Below, one piece after another: positions 19,511-27,253 of a DNA stretch of 64,000 bases (its first letter is position 1; the number at the start of each line of letters is the position of its first letter). The translations under genes and the position numbers were made by a program. The notes below the pieces were generated by a model, which saw only the letters and a list, made by a program, of their open reading frames with translations, made no database searches and was not told where the DNA came from. Source of the stretch: CAMLJR01 sp964631955. GTDB taxonomy: Bacteria; Pseudomonadota; Gammaproteobacteria; Pseudomonadales; CAMLJR01. The DNA is taken from assembly GCA_964631955.1 (NCBI GenBank), contig CAZWBA010000017.1, positions 3,523 through 67,522 on the forward strand, given 5' to 3'.

Positions 19511-20044
19511 TTATTTCGCCGCTGGAGTTGTCGATGTATTTGTGGGCATGTCCGATTTGTGGATGGGGGATTTACCCGTCTCGTCGGCCTGTTTCGTAAT
19601 GGTTTCAGTTTCGATATTCAATTCGGTAGGCTTGCCGTCGATCGACCAATATTTAAAACCTTTGTAGCGATTGCCCTCATAACTGATACCTTCCATCATC
19701 AATTGCCCGTTCGGCCACCAGCTGCGCTGGCGACCATGTTCTTTTCCATTTCTCATCTGCCGTTCGCTCATCAGCTGGCCGTTACCGTACCATGTCAGCC
19801 AGGGGCCGTCGGGCTGTCCGTTTCTGTCGACGCATTGCCACTCGGTACCCGCAGGCGGCCTGTTGCCGCGCTCGAGATGAGCCGCCGGGCATTGACTATC
19901 TTCAGCGCTGGAAAAGGCCGCTGGAAATAGCGCGATCGCGGCAGAGACTATGAGTGAACGGCGCAAAAATTCGCGTTGTTTTCGCGAAGAAAAGAACGGG
20001 CAAAAATATTTCACGATGCAAGACTCACGGATAATCCAGCTCAT
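19511..20044 (-). CDS. MORN-repeat (YwqK-like) exported protein
   Basis: Protein with an N-terminal hydrophobic segment (RRSLIVSAAIALFPAAFSSAE) and then three MORN_2 repeats of the WYGNGQLMSE / WWPNGQLMME / YWSIDGKP type (about residues 75–140), ending in a Thr/Ser/Lys tail. Automated annotation often calls such proteins YwqK-family antitoxins, but no toxin gene is next to it and function is unknown. Start is uncertain: ATG 20044 leaves room for the divergent gene at 20118, whereas the longest frame (20158) would overlap it; neither has a good ribosome site. Confidence 0.75.
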   Translation of the reverse strand: MSWIIRESCIVKYFCPFFSSRKQREFLRRSLIVSAAIALFPAAFSSAEDSQCPAAHLERGNRPPAGTEWQCVDRNGQPDGPWLTWYGNGQLMSERQMRNGKEHGRQRSWWPNGQLMMEGISYEGNRYKGFKYWSIDGKPTELNIETETITKQADETGKSPIHKSDMPTNTSTTPAAK

Positions 20045-20117
20045 CGGATAAATACCGGCTGGCAGTGATATGCTGCAGATAAGTTCGACGAAACACAACT
20101 GAATAGAGGAACGGGCA

Positions 20118-20324
20118 ATGCCAGAAATCAAACGGCCAGTGCAGACTGTCGAGGTCAATTATGTTTGCGATAAATGCGGTCACGGCATGATGGAAAAGCA
20201 GGGCGAAATGGACGCACGCACGGGCGAAGTACCGCATCGCTGCATGATCTGCGGCGACGAAAAAGTATTCAAATGGGTGAGCTATCCACGGATCGATTAC
20301 GTGGGTGTCGGGGAAAAAGTTTAA
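20118..20324 (+). CDS. Small zinc-ribbon protein, unknown
   Basis: 68-aa protein with two CxxC knuckles (CDKCG at about residue 17, CMICG at about 42) separated by GHGMMEKQGEMDARTGEVPHR, a treble-clef or rubredoxin-like zinc ribbon. ATG 20118 has GAGG 8 nt upstream. It is followed closely by tRNA-Thr on the other strand. The compact domain suggests a nucleic-acid or protein-binding role; I do not know a characterised member. Confidence 0.8.
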   Translation: MPEIKRPVQTVEVNYVCDKCGHGMMEKQGEMDARTGEVPHRCMICGDEKVFKWVSYPRIDYVGVGEKV

Positions 20325-20337
20325 CAGGTGAAGTGAG

Positions 20338-20413
<76 letters not shown>

Positions 20414-20699
20414 AAACCTTCCCGGCGTTCATTGCATGAGCCGCCTGGAAGAGGGCGCATATTTGAGCTCAAAACGAAGAATTTTTCAAAACTTTTTTAC
20501 CGCACCTCTGTCTTCGTCGATGCGGCCGGTGGCTGCATCTCGCTGTGCATCGTCCGATCAGGCCCGCGGTTGTGCCCGATTCCTGAATTGATTCAGATCA
20601 AGAAGAATTCAATCATCCCGCCGTCGTAAAACCCTTTCGTAGTCTTTCGCCCCGCGCGCGTGCAAATATGAGGTCGATATTCACGCGATGGGAGTGGCC

Positions 20700-21032
20700 A
20701 TGTCCTCAACCAGTTGGAAGGCTTTCGATTTAATCAAGCTCAAGGAAACCGTGCAGGGGACGGAACCGTGTTTCTTCGAATTTCTGCGCAGTCCGCAGTT
20801 GTCCTGCGCGATGTATCGGCTGCCTGCGGGCGCCCGGGATATGCAGGCGCCGCATTTCGAGGATGAAGTCTATATCGTCATCGAAGGGCGGGCGCGCTTG
20901 CAGATCGATGGTGCGGAACAGGAAGTCGGGCCGGGCAAGGTGCTATATGTGGGCGCGACCACCGAGCATTCATTTTTCGATATCACCGAAGATCTCACAC
21001 TGCTCGCGATATTCGGGCCGGCGACTGTTTAA
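20700..21032 (+). CDS. Cupin-domain protein
   Basis: Single-domain cupin of 110 aa. The first cupin motif is degenerate (APHFEDEVYIVIEGRARLQIDG, about residues 48–70; one His plus two Glu) and the second is GKVLYVGATTEHSFFDI with one His near 96, so three or four metal ligands may remain. ATG 20700 is chosen over 20688 because GGGAG lies 7 nt upstream. It converges with the MHS transporter gene with only 8 nt between stops. Substrate unknown. Confidence 0.8.
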   Translation: MSSTSWKAFDLIKLKETVQGTEPCFFEFLRSPQLSCAMYRLPAGARDMQAPHFEDEVYIVIEGRARLQIDGAEQEVGPGKVLYVGATTEHSFFDITEDLTLLAIFGPATV

Positions 21033-21040
21033 AATTTAAA

Positions 21041-22672
21041 TCAATCGTTCGCGTAAATATCCCTATCTTTTGTCTCGGGAATAAATAACGTTCCGACGAT
21101 TACGCTGATAACGGCGCACACGATGGGATACCACAGTCCGAAATAGATATCGCCTTTCGCGGCGACCATCGCAAAAGCGGTTGCCGGAAGCAGGCCGCCG
21201 ATCCAGCCGTTGCCGATGTGATAGGGCATCGACATCGCCGTGTAGCGAATGCGTGTGGGAAACAATTCAACGAGTGCTGCCGCGATCGGGCCGTAAGTCA
21301 TCGCCGAATAAATACCGAGCACGAATAGCAGGCCGATAACTCCCCACCAGTTAATTGCCGAGGGATCGGCTTTTTCAGGATACCCCGCGGCTTTGATCGC
21401 TTCGCCAAGTGCGTTGTTGAATGCGCCGAGTCGCGCGTTGAATTCTTCTTTCGATAAATTCGTACCTTCAAAACTGTCGATACGTTTTCCGCTGATTTGC
21501 GCGCTCGCCAACGTACCGGGCGGAGCGGAGATATGGGTGTAATTCACACCGCTGCGCGTGAGAGCCGCTTTGGCGATATCGCACGATTGCGTGAATTGGG
21601 AAGTGCCGATGAGATTGAGTTGAAACGAACAGTTTTTGGCGTCGGCGAGCAATTGCACCGGCGCATTTTTTTGCGCCGCCGCCAGCGCGGGATTGGCAAA
21701 TTGTGTGAGCCCCTGAAAGATCGGAATGTAGGTGAGTGCCGCGAGCAAACATCCGGTGAGCATCACGGGTTTGCGACCGACTTTATCCGAAAGCGCACCG
21801 AAGAGGACGTACAGCGGCATCGTCAGTGCGACCGATAAACCGATCAGCCAGTTGGTGGTCATGGCATCGACGCGCAAGGTCTGCGTTAAAAAAAACATCG
21901 AATAAAATCCGCCGGTGTACCACGCGGTCACTTGTCCGATGCTCAGACCGAATAGCGCGGCCAGAATAAGCCGCCATTGTCCGAGCGTTTCGCGCAGCGG
22001 CGCTTTCGAGGTTTTGCCTTCATTTTTGATGCGCTGAAATACCGGCGACTCTTCCAGCGAGAGACGAATCCATACCGAAATCGCCAACAGAAAAATCGAT
22101 AACAGAAATGGAATGCGCCAACCCCAATTCGCGAATGCCTCTTCGCCGACAATCTGGCGCGTGCCGATAATGACGATCAGCGAAAGCAGCAGGCCGAGGT
22201 TGGCGGTGGTTTGAATCCAGCCCGTAAACAGCCCGCGTTTGCCCGCGGGCGCGTGTTCGGCGACATAGGTCACGGCGCCGCCGTATTCACCGCCCACTGC
22301 GAGTCCCTGCAGCATGCGCAAAGCGACGAGCGCTATCGGTGCGACGATACCGACGCTGTTGTAAGAGGGAAGACAGCCGATCAGAAAAGTCGACAGACCC
22401 ATCACGACAATCGTGACGAGGAAGGTATATTTGCGGCCGACCAGATCACCGAGTCGACCGAATACGGCTGCGCCGAGTGGTCGCACCGCGAAACCTGCGG
22501 AAAACGCGAGCAGCGCAAAAATAAATGCGGCAGTTTCGTTAACGCCGGAGAAAAACTGTTTACTGGTAATTGCGGCGAGTGCGCCGTAAAGAAAAAAATC
22601 GTACCACTCGAACATGGTGCCGAGAGCCGACGCAATAATCACTTTGCGTTCGGTACGTCCAATGGTTTGCAT
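21041..22672 (-). CDS. MFS transporter, metabolite:H+ symporter (MHS) family
   Basis: Major facilitator protein of 543 aa. The N-terminus (GTMFEWYDFFLYGALAAI) and the loop motif GRLGDLVGRKYTF near residue 75 are those of the MHS family (ProP, KgtP, ShiA types), which import organic acids or osmolytes with protons. A hydrophilic insert of roughly 110 residues (about 325–435, starting GLTQFANPALAAAQK and containing cysteines in NCSFQ and QSCDIA) lies between late helices, making it about 100 aa longer than ProP-like members. The substrate cannot be inferred. Monocistronic. Confidence 0.9.
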   Translation of the reverse strand: MQTIGRTERKVIIASALGTMFEWYDFFLYGALAAITSKQFFSGVNETAAFIFALLAFSAGFAVRPLGAAVFGRLGDLVGRKYTFLVTIVVMGLSTFLIGCLPSYNSVGIVAPIALVALRMLQGLAVGGEYGGAVTYVAEHAPAGKRGLFTGWIQTTANLGLLLSLIVIIGTRQIVGEEAFANWGWRIPFLLSIFLLAISVWIRLSLEESPVFQRIKNEGKTSKAPLRETLGQWRLILAALFGLSIGQVTAWYTGGFYSMFFLTQTLRVDAMTTNWLIGLSVALTMPLYVLFGALSDKVGRKPVMLTGCLLAALTYIPIFQGLTQFANPALAAAQKNAPVQLLADAKNCSFQLNLIGTSQFTQSCDIAKAALTRSGVNYTHISAPPGTLASAQISGKRIDSFEGTNLSKEEFNARLGAFNNALGEAIKAAGYPEKADPSAINWWGVIGLLFVLGIYSAMTYGPIAAALVELFPTRIRYTAMSMPYHIGNGWIGGLLPATAFAMVAAKGDIYFGLWYPIVCAVISVIVGTLFIPETKDRDIYAND

Positions 22673-22763
22673 TTCAATTCACTCCGTTGCGTCTCGCGAT
22701 GATTTTTTATTTTAGGGGAAACCCCGATTAAACCCGGGTTTCGTCGCTCCCGCGAAGGCGGTG

Positions 22764-23765
22764 TTATTGCGGTTGCGGTGCTATCGGAATCGCCGTGAGC
22801 TGCTTTTTGATGTCGTTGCCTGAAGCCGCGCCCCAGTCGCCATCGAGCGGACTGATGCTGATATAACCCTCGCGCAATGCGATGCCTTCTTCCTCGATTT
22901 CATCGACGGGTGTGCCGTGCGATTTCATATCGATCGCGGCGCTGAACGCCAGGCTGCCATCTTTTTGCAGGCGCGGACTGACGACCGCTGTACTGAATGT
23001 GCCGACTTTCGTGAACAAAATACCTTTCGGTGCACCGCCGCCGGGGTAATTGATATTGAGGCCCGTTTGCGCCGGCAGCAGCGGTTTGCCATTCGCTTCC
23101 TTTTGCAGGCGATCGACAATGCGCACGATAACCTGAGCCGCGTCGGCATAACGATTGTCCGGTGCGGGAATGCCGAGACTCACCGCGATACCGGGTATGC
23201 CCTGGCGCACGGCGGCAACGGCAGCGTTGACAGTGCCGGAGTGATTGATAGTCGCACCGACATTTTCGCCGCGATTGATGCCGGAAATAACCAGGTCCGG
23301 CGTCTGTGCGCCTGTCATCAGTTGCAATCCCACCTGGGTCGACTCAACAGGACTGGCACTGATGATCTGATTATTTCCCGTGAACGGTGGCGGAAATGGT
23401 GCGGTGCAGTCGCGAATCGATGTCGCCACGCATTGGCGGTTCGGCTTGCCCGTCGTGACTTTGCCCGAATCGACACGCGACGCTGTGAAATTGATGGCCG
23501 AGCAGGTGCTGTTCGGTACCACCAGTCGCGAACCCTGACCGCTCTGATCGGAGGCGGGCGCGTAAATTTCGATCGTGTGTCCGGCAGCTTCCAGCGCATC
23601 GGCCAGAATATTGATGCCTGGCGCATTGCAGCCATCGTCGTTCGTCAGCAGGATTTTCAGGGCATGGCTGGGCATCGCTGCAATAGCTAAGGCGGTAGCC
23701 ATTGCATAACGGGCCGCGCAGCGGGAAAGCTTGAGACTGAACGATCGGAAAGAAAATAGAATCAT
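22764..23765 (-). CDS. Exported SurE-like 5'/3'-nucleotidase
   Basis: SurE-fold phosphatase of 333 aa. The signature LLTNDDGCNAPGINIL (near residue 40) contains the DD metal pair, and later motifs (APASDQSGQGS; DLVISGINRGENVGATINHSGTVNAA near 165) match the SurE active site. Unlike canonical cytoplasmic SurE (about 250 aa), this one begins with a signal-like hydrophobic stretch (AMATALAIAAMPSHA) directly before the fold and has extra cysteines (CSAIN, QCVATSIRDC), so a periplasmic, disulfide-bonded nucleotidase is likely. ATG 23765 has AGAGG 8 nt upstream. Confidence 0.88.
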   Translation of the reverse strand: MILFSFRSFSLKLSRCAARYAMATALAIAAMPSHALKILLTNDDGCNAPGINILADALEAAGHTIEIYAPASDQSGQGSRLVVPNSTCSAINFTASRVDSGKVTTGKPNRQCVATSIRDCTAPFPPPFTGNNQIISASPVESTQVGLQLMTGAQTPDLVISGINRGENVGATINHSGTVNAAVAAVRQGIPGIAVSLGIPAPDNRYADAAQVIVRIVDRLQKEANGKPLLPAQTGLNINYPGGGAPKGILFTKVGTFSTAVVSPRLQKDGSLAFSAAIDMKSHGTPVDEIEEEGIALREGYISISPLDGDWGAASGNDIKKQLTAIPIAPQPQ

Positions 23766-23989
23766 GTGGAAACCTCTGTGGGTTTTATAAAAGCGAGGAT
23801 CATATCAAGTCATTGTGCGCTGACAACCCATTTGCGTTTGTATCTTTCAGATAAGCGGTGGTTCGGAGTGAGGCATTCAAAGCGGGTTATGGGAACCGTT
23901 TTCCAGGCGCTAACGTCCAATTTAAAAAACGATTAGTATTTGACACCTAGTAACCTGTCAGCTGTACCTTGCGACTTGAGAGGCTTTTT

Positions 23990-24547
23990 ATGACTACCAT
24001 GCTGCGTTCTTTCCTTATTGTGTGTGTCGCGCTTGTGCTCAATGCCTGTGCTGGAATTCCAGTCAGCACCGATTACGATCCGAACTGGCAGCTGCCGGCA
24101 TCACCGGCTTACGCGTGGATGCCGCATCCGATGAACAAAGTCGACCCAATGGTCGATAACGATCTGGTTGCGGCGCGCGTTTATCGTGCGGTCGATGAGC
24201 AATTGGCGGCTCGCGGATTCAGTGTCGCCAGCAGTGAGAAGGATGTGAATCTGCTCGTGACTTACCACATCGGCGAAGAAGAAAAACTCGATGTGAATAC
24301 CTTCCACTCACACTATGGCTATTACCCGTGCTGGCGTTGCTGGGGGCCGGGATTCGATTCGGAAGTGTGGGTATCGCAATATACGCAGGGCAAACTGGTT
24401 ATCGACATGGTCGATGCGAAAACCAAACAGCTGGTATGGCGTGGTATTGCATCGCGGCGCGTGCCGAGCTTCGATTCGCCGCAGCAGCGCGATCAGTTCA
24501 TTCGCGATAGCGTCGCGGCAATTTTTAAAAAATTCCCCGCTAATTAA
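23990..24547 (+). CDS. DUF4136-type lipoprotein
   Basis: Lipoprotein of about 185 aa: signal ending LNAC (residues 18–21), then DYDPNWQLPASPAYAWMP, the DUF4136 start, and a C-terminal half with LVIDMVDAKTKQLVWRG that is typical of that family. An aromatic/cysteine patch (YYPCWRCWGPGF, about 105–115) is unusual and might form a disulfide. ATG 23990 has GAGAGG upstream. A TTGACA at 23940–23945 is a possible -35 element. Function of the family is unknown. Confidence 0.82.
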   Translation: MTTMLRSFLIVCVALVLNACAGIPVSTDYDPNWQLPASPAYAWMPHPMNKVDPMVDNDLVAARVYRAVDEQLAARGFSVASSEKDVNLLVTYHIGEEEKLDVNTFHSHYGYYPCWRCWGPGFDSEVWVSQYTQGKLVIDMVDAKTKQLVWRGIASRRVPSFDSPQQRDQFIRDSVAAIFKKFPAN

Positions 24548-24571
24548 GTTTTGCTTTTGTTACGCAAATCT

Positions 24572-24611
24572 AACGTGGTCGATTGCATGAGCGTAATCGA
24601 CCACGTTTTTA
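24572..24611. terminator. Bidirectional intrinsic terminator
   Basis: 13-bp perfect stem AACGTGGTCGATT / AATCGACCACGTT with a 10-nt loop and a T-run, between convergent genes. Confidence 0.9.
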
Positions 24612-24616
24612 ATGAT

Positions 24617-25594
24617 TCAGGCCATTAAATCGATTTGCTGCACCAATCCTGCTGTTCCCGAATTTGTTAAATAAAATCCCGTCGCGCGCAATTGTCCGAG
24701 GCTTTGATTGTCAGCGTCGGTGAGTCGCGCAGGCGATGCGATATTGCCAAGAAAAATTGCACCGACATTCATACTGCTCAACGCTTGTATCGCTTCACCC
24801 GGTCGAAATAATTGCAGTTGCGCAAAAATCGGATCGACTTCATCGATGAATAAATTGCCATCGATATCGAATTGCGCCAGCTCGGCGTAACCATCGCCAC
24901 TTTGTGCGCCGAATAATTCCGAGCCGTTGTTGATCACGCCGTCGCCATTGCGATCGAGTGCAAGATAGGCCGAGCCGGCGCGCAAGGTCGGCAATGTGTC
25001 GATAACATCATCGCTATCGATATCGAATTGCGTACCGCCCGGATTCAGTGCGACGCCGAGCCCATCGAAATTCAATACCAGTGGATCTTTCGGATTCGTA
25101 CCGCTGACACTTGCAGAAAAAGTTGTGGCCGAATAACTGCGTTGCAGCGAGTACTGCAAATTAATGCTGATCGAGCGGCCATCGGCGGTGCTGAATTGAC
25201 CGGAAAATGCAACCTGGGTGATTTCCTCTTCATAAATTTGGGTGGCATCGATACGAAGAAAGCGCCCGTTATCGACAGGTGCGGATTGATTCGTTGATTG
25301 CGTTGCAGGGGCTGCGTCTGCGGATGGCGCTGCCCCCGACATTTTCATCAAATCGATGCGGCGTCCTGACATGGCTTCGACCAGTGCCTTGAGCAAACTG
25401 GTTTCCAAATCGCTGCCGGAGTCGACAGCGCTATCTGCATCGGCAGGCGCAGGACATTGGGGCGGGGGTGGCTGGAGTTCGGGCGCCGATGCCGGCGGCT
25501 GATCAGGCAGGCGCTGGCGCAAGCTGACACGCTGTTCGGAATGCTGAAAGTGATGCTGGCTTTGTGCGTGAACCTGGCTATTGGTGATATGCAT
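24617..25594 (-). CDS. Calcium-binding-like protein with EF-hand/dockerin-type loops
   Basis: 325-aa protein with a Gln/Pro/His-rich N-terminus (about 1–60) and no classical signal peptide. The C-terminal half holds Asp-rich loops of DxDxDG type: DIDSDDVIDTLP, LDRNGDGVINNGSELFG (about 220) and DIDGNLFIDEVDPIF (about 245), which look like calcium sites. The architecture resembles conserved VCBS/EF-hand proteins of aquatic gammaproteobacteria, some of which are secreted or surface-bound, but I cannot name a function. Starts opposite the SRP RNA gene, sharing its upstream region. Confidence 0.75.
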   Translation of the reverse strand: MHITNSQVHAQSQHHFQHSEQRVSLRQRLPDQPPASAPELQPPPPQCPAPADADSAVDSGSDLETSLLKALVEAMSGRRIDLMKMSGAAPSADAAPATQSTNQSAPVDNGRFLRIDATQIYEEEITQVAFSGQFSTADGRSISINLQYSLQRSYSATTFSASVSGTNPKDPLVLNFDGLGVALNPGGTQFDIDSDDVIDTLPTLRAGSAYLALDRNGDGVINNGSELFGAQSGDGYAELAQFDIDGNLFIDEVDPIFAQLQLFRPGEAIQALSSMNVGAIFLGNIASPARLTDADNQSLGQLRATGFYLTNSGTAGLVQQIDLMA

Positions 25595-25789
25595 GGATAC
25601 CGCACTCGTGAATACTCATTGCTTCGAATATCGGCAAATAGCCGCAGAGCTTGAGTGATTTTTGAGCGCGCATCAGGGCTTATATCCGGAAATTTCAGCG
25701 GTTGCGTACAACCATCATTTTCCGCACAATACGCGCCCCTGCGGTTGTGTCTCCATTTAATCATCGCAGCGTCGCAATGGTAGCCTCAT

Positions 25790-25888
<99 letters not shown>

Positions 25889-25988
25889 TCCATTTCTCCT
25901 GTCGTGTTTTTATCAATCGTGCTTGGGACTGTAGCGGTCAGTGAAAGATCGCAGTATGTCTGTCAAGCGTTGACATGATATTTGCCGG

Positions 25989-26222
25989 TCAATGCGCTGC
26001 TGATTTTGAAAATGCATTCAGGACGATCACACCGGCAATGATAAGGCCGATCCCAAGCAGTGCTGCCGTATCCAGTTTTTGTCCAAACACAGCTCACGCT
26101 GTTGCTGAAATCAGAACAATTCCAATGGAAGGTAACAGTCTGGTGAATCCGTCGCGGGCTTTGAGGGCAGTGGCAATTACTTCAGCAATGATGGCAATGG
26201 TGAGGATGATCCAGCTATTCAT
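25989..26222 (-). pseudogene. Broken small multidrug resistance (EmrE/SMR) transporter gene
   Basis: The minus strand reads MNSWIILTIAIIAEVIATAL (helix 1 with the essential Glu14), then GFTRLLPSIG joined directly to IVLISATA, a TGA, and AVFGQKLDTAALLGIG... to SKSAAH. Compared with the usual ~110-aa SMR fold, about 33 codons (helix 2 and much of helix 3) are missing with the frame kept, and the conserved Trp after ATA is a TGA stop (TGG to TGA). Both lesions make it non-functional. It lies 100 nt beyond the SRP RNA in an AT-richer patch. Confidence 0.85.
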
Positions 26223-26413
26223 TTTTTTCAGTCGTGATCATTCCGATGAGTATGTGAAATTAATTACTCGGTGGCTCCAAATTTTTCGCTCATTTTTGTC
26301 GGAATTATTTACATCGAAAGAGCTTACTTTTTCTTGATTGATATATAGGTAACAGGCAAGCTTGTTCACGTAACAGGCTAAGGTTTCAACTTTAATAATG
26401 CCAGGGAGTTACC

Positions 26414-27049
26414 ATGATCAGGAAGCTTCAATTCTTTATCTTGTTAATAGCTTTACCATTCTCCGCCAATGCCGCGTTGTTGACATTTCAATCCGCATGG
26501 CAATATCAGCTGCACCCTTCGGCTGCGGGTATTTCCGGAACAGGTTTGTTCACTTTTACTGTCGACGACACCACGCCTATCGCTTCGATAAGCGGTGAGT
26601 CTCCCTTTCAGAATGCCGTTTATTCGAATGCGATTACATCGGCCACTTTCATTCTGGGCGATTTGACGCTGTATCTCGATGGTAGCAGGGACAATGGAGT
26701 CGGCATTTACAACAAGGATCGATCGGGTGGCGTTGATGCAAGCATTAGCGCTTTTTTGCTGGATGAATTCGGCGCTGGTTATAAGATAATTTTGGGGTTT
26801 GAGATGGGGCGTGATCTGACCAGTCTCTCGTTATCAAATCTGGACGGTTTGAATAATGAAGATAACCCCGGCTCCTATATCGATCCCGATACCTGCACCG
26901 TAAGTCCCTTTGTTTGCGGATATTCGCTTCGCCAAATTGGTTTTCAAACAGCGGTGCCGCTGCCAGCCGGTGTATGGCTGTTCGCTTCGGGCATTATCGG
27001 GCTCTTTGTGTGCCCGCGGTTTAAAACCCGCAAGAATCAGCTCGGTTAA
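26414..27049 (+). CDS. Exported protein with PEP-CTERM-like (VPLPA) sorting tail
   Basis: 211-aa protein with a signal peptide (MIRKLQFFILLIALPFSANA) and a C-terminal tripartite tail: VPLPAG near residue 183, one hydrophobic helix (VWLFASGIIGLFV) and a basic end (RFKTRKNQ). This is the exosortase/PEP-CTERM-type signal in its VPLPA variant, used by gammaproteobacteria for secreted surface or matrix proteins. The middle is a beta-rich domain I do not recognise, with a Cys pair (DTCTVSPFVCGY) before the tail. ATG 26414 has AGGGAG upstream. No exosortase is in the window. Confidence 0.78.
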   Translation: MIRKLQFFILLIALPFSANAALLTFQSAWQYQLHPSAAGISGTGLFTFTVDDTTPIASISGESPFQNAVYSNAITSATFILGDLTLYLDGSRDNGVGIYNKDRSGGVDASISAFLLDEFGAGYKIILGFEMGRDLTSLSLSNLDGLNNEDNPGSYIDPDTCTVSPFVCGYSLRQIGFQTAVPLPAGVWLFASGIIGLFVCPRFKTRKNQLG

Positions 27050-27090
27050 TCAGTACGTGCCACAAAGGTTTGATTTCTTGTAGTTTTTGC

Positions 27091-27128
27091 CACGGGAGGC
27101 CCGCAATGAAATCGCCGGGCCTCCCGTG
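27091..27128. repeat. Perfect 13-bp inverted repeat upstream of dnaX
   Basis: CACGGGAGGCCCG and CGGGCCTCCCGTG around a 12-nt spacer, in the gap between the PEP-CTERM-like gene and dnaX. Too GC-rich to be random; no T-run, so a factor-assisted terminator or processing hairpin is as likely as an operator. Confidence 0.7.
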
Positions 27129-27253
27129 AAGCGAATATCTGGTTCCACGCCGGAAATTTTACTCTTCGCCTGGAAGAATCTGCCTGCCCGGACGACGCCT
27201 GATGTATCCTTGCACCTCTCTTTTTACACGTCAGGGGCAGGCGATCGTCCGGC

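Noticed and set aside
22731..22763. AAACCCGGGTTT palindrome and CTCCCGCGAAGGCGG run upstream of the MHS gene
   Set aside because: Resembles a degraded dispersed repeat but is too short and imperfect to call.
25975..26337. 120-codon plus-strand frame after the SRP RNA
   Set aside because: It is antisense to the recognisable SMR remnant on the minus strand.
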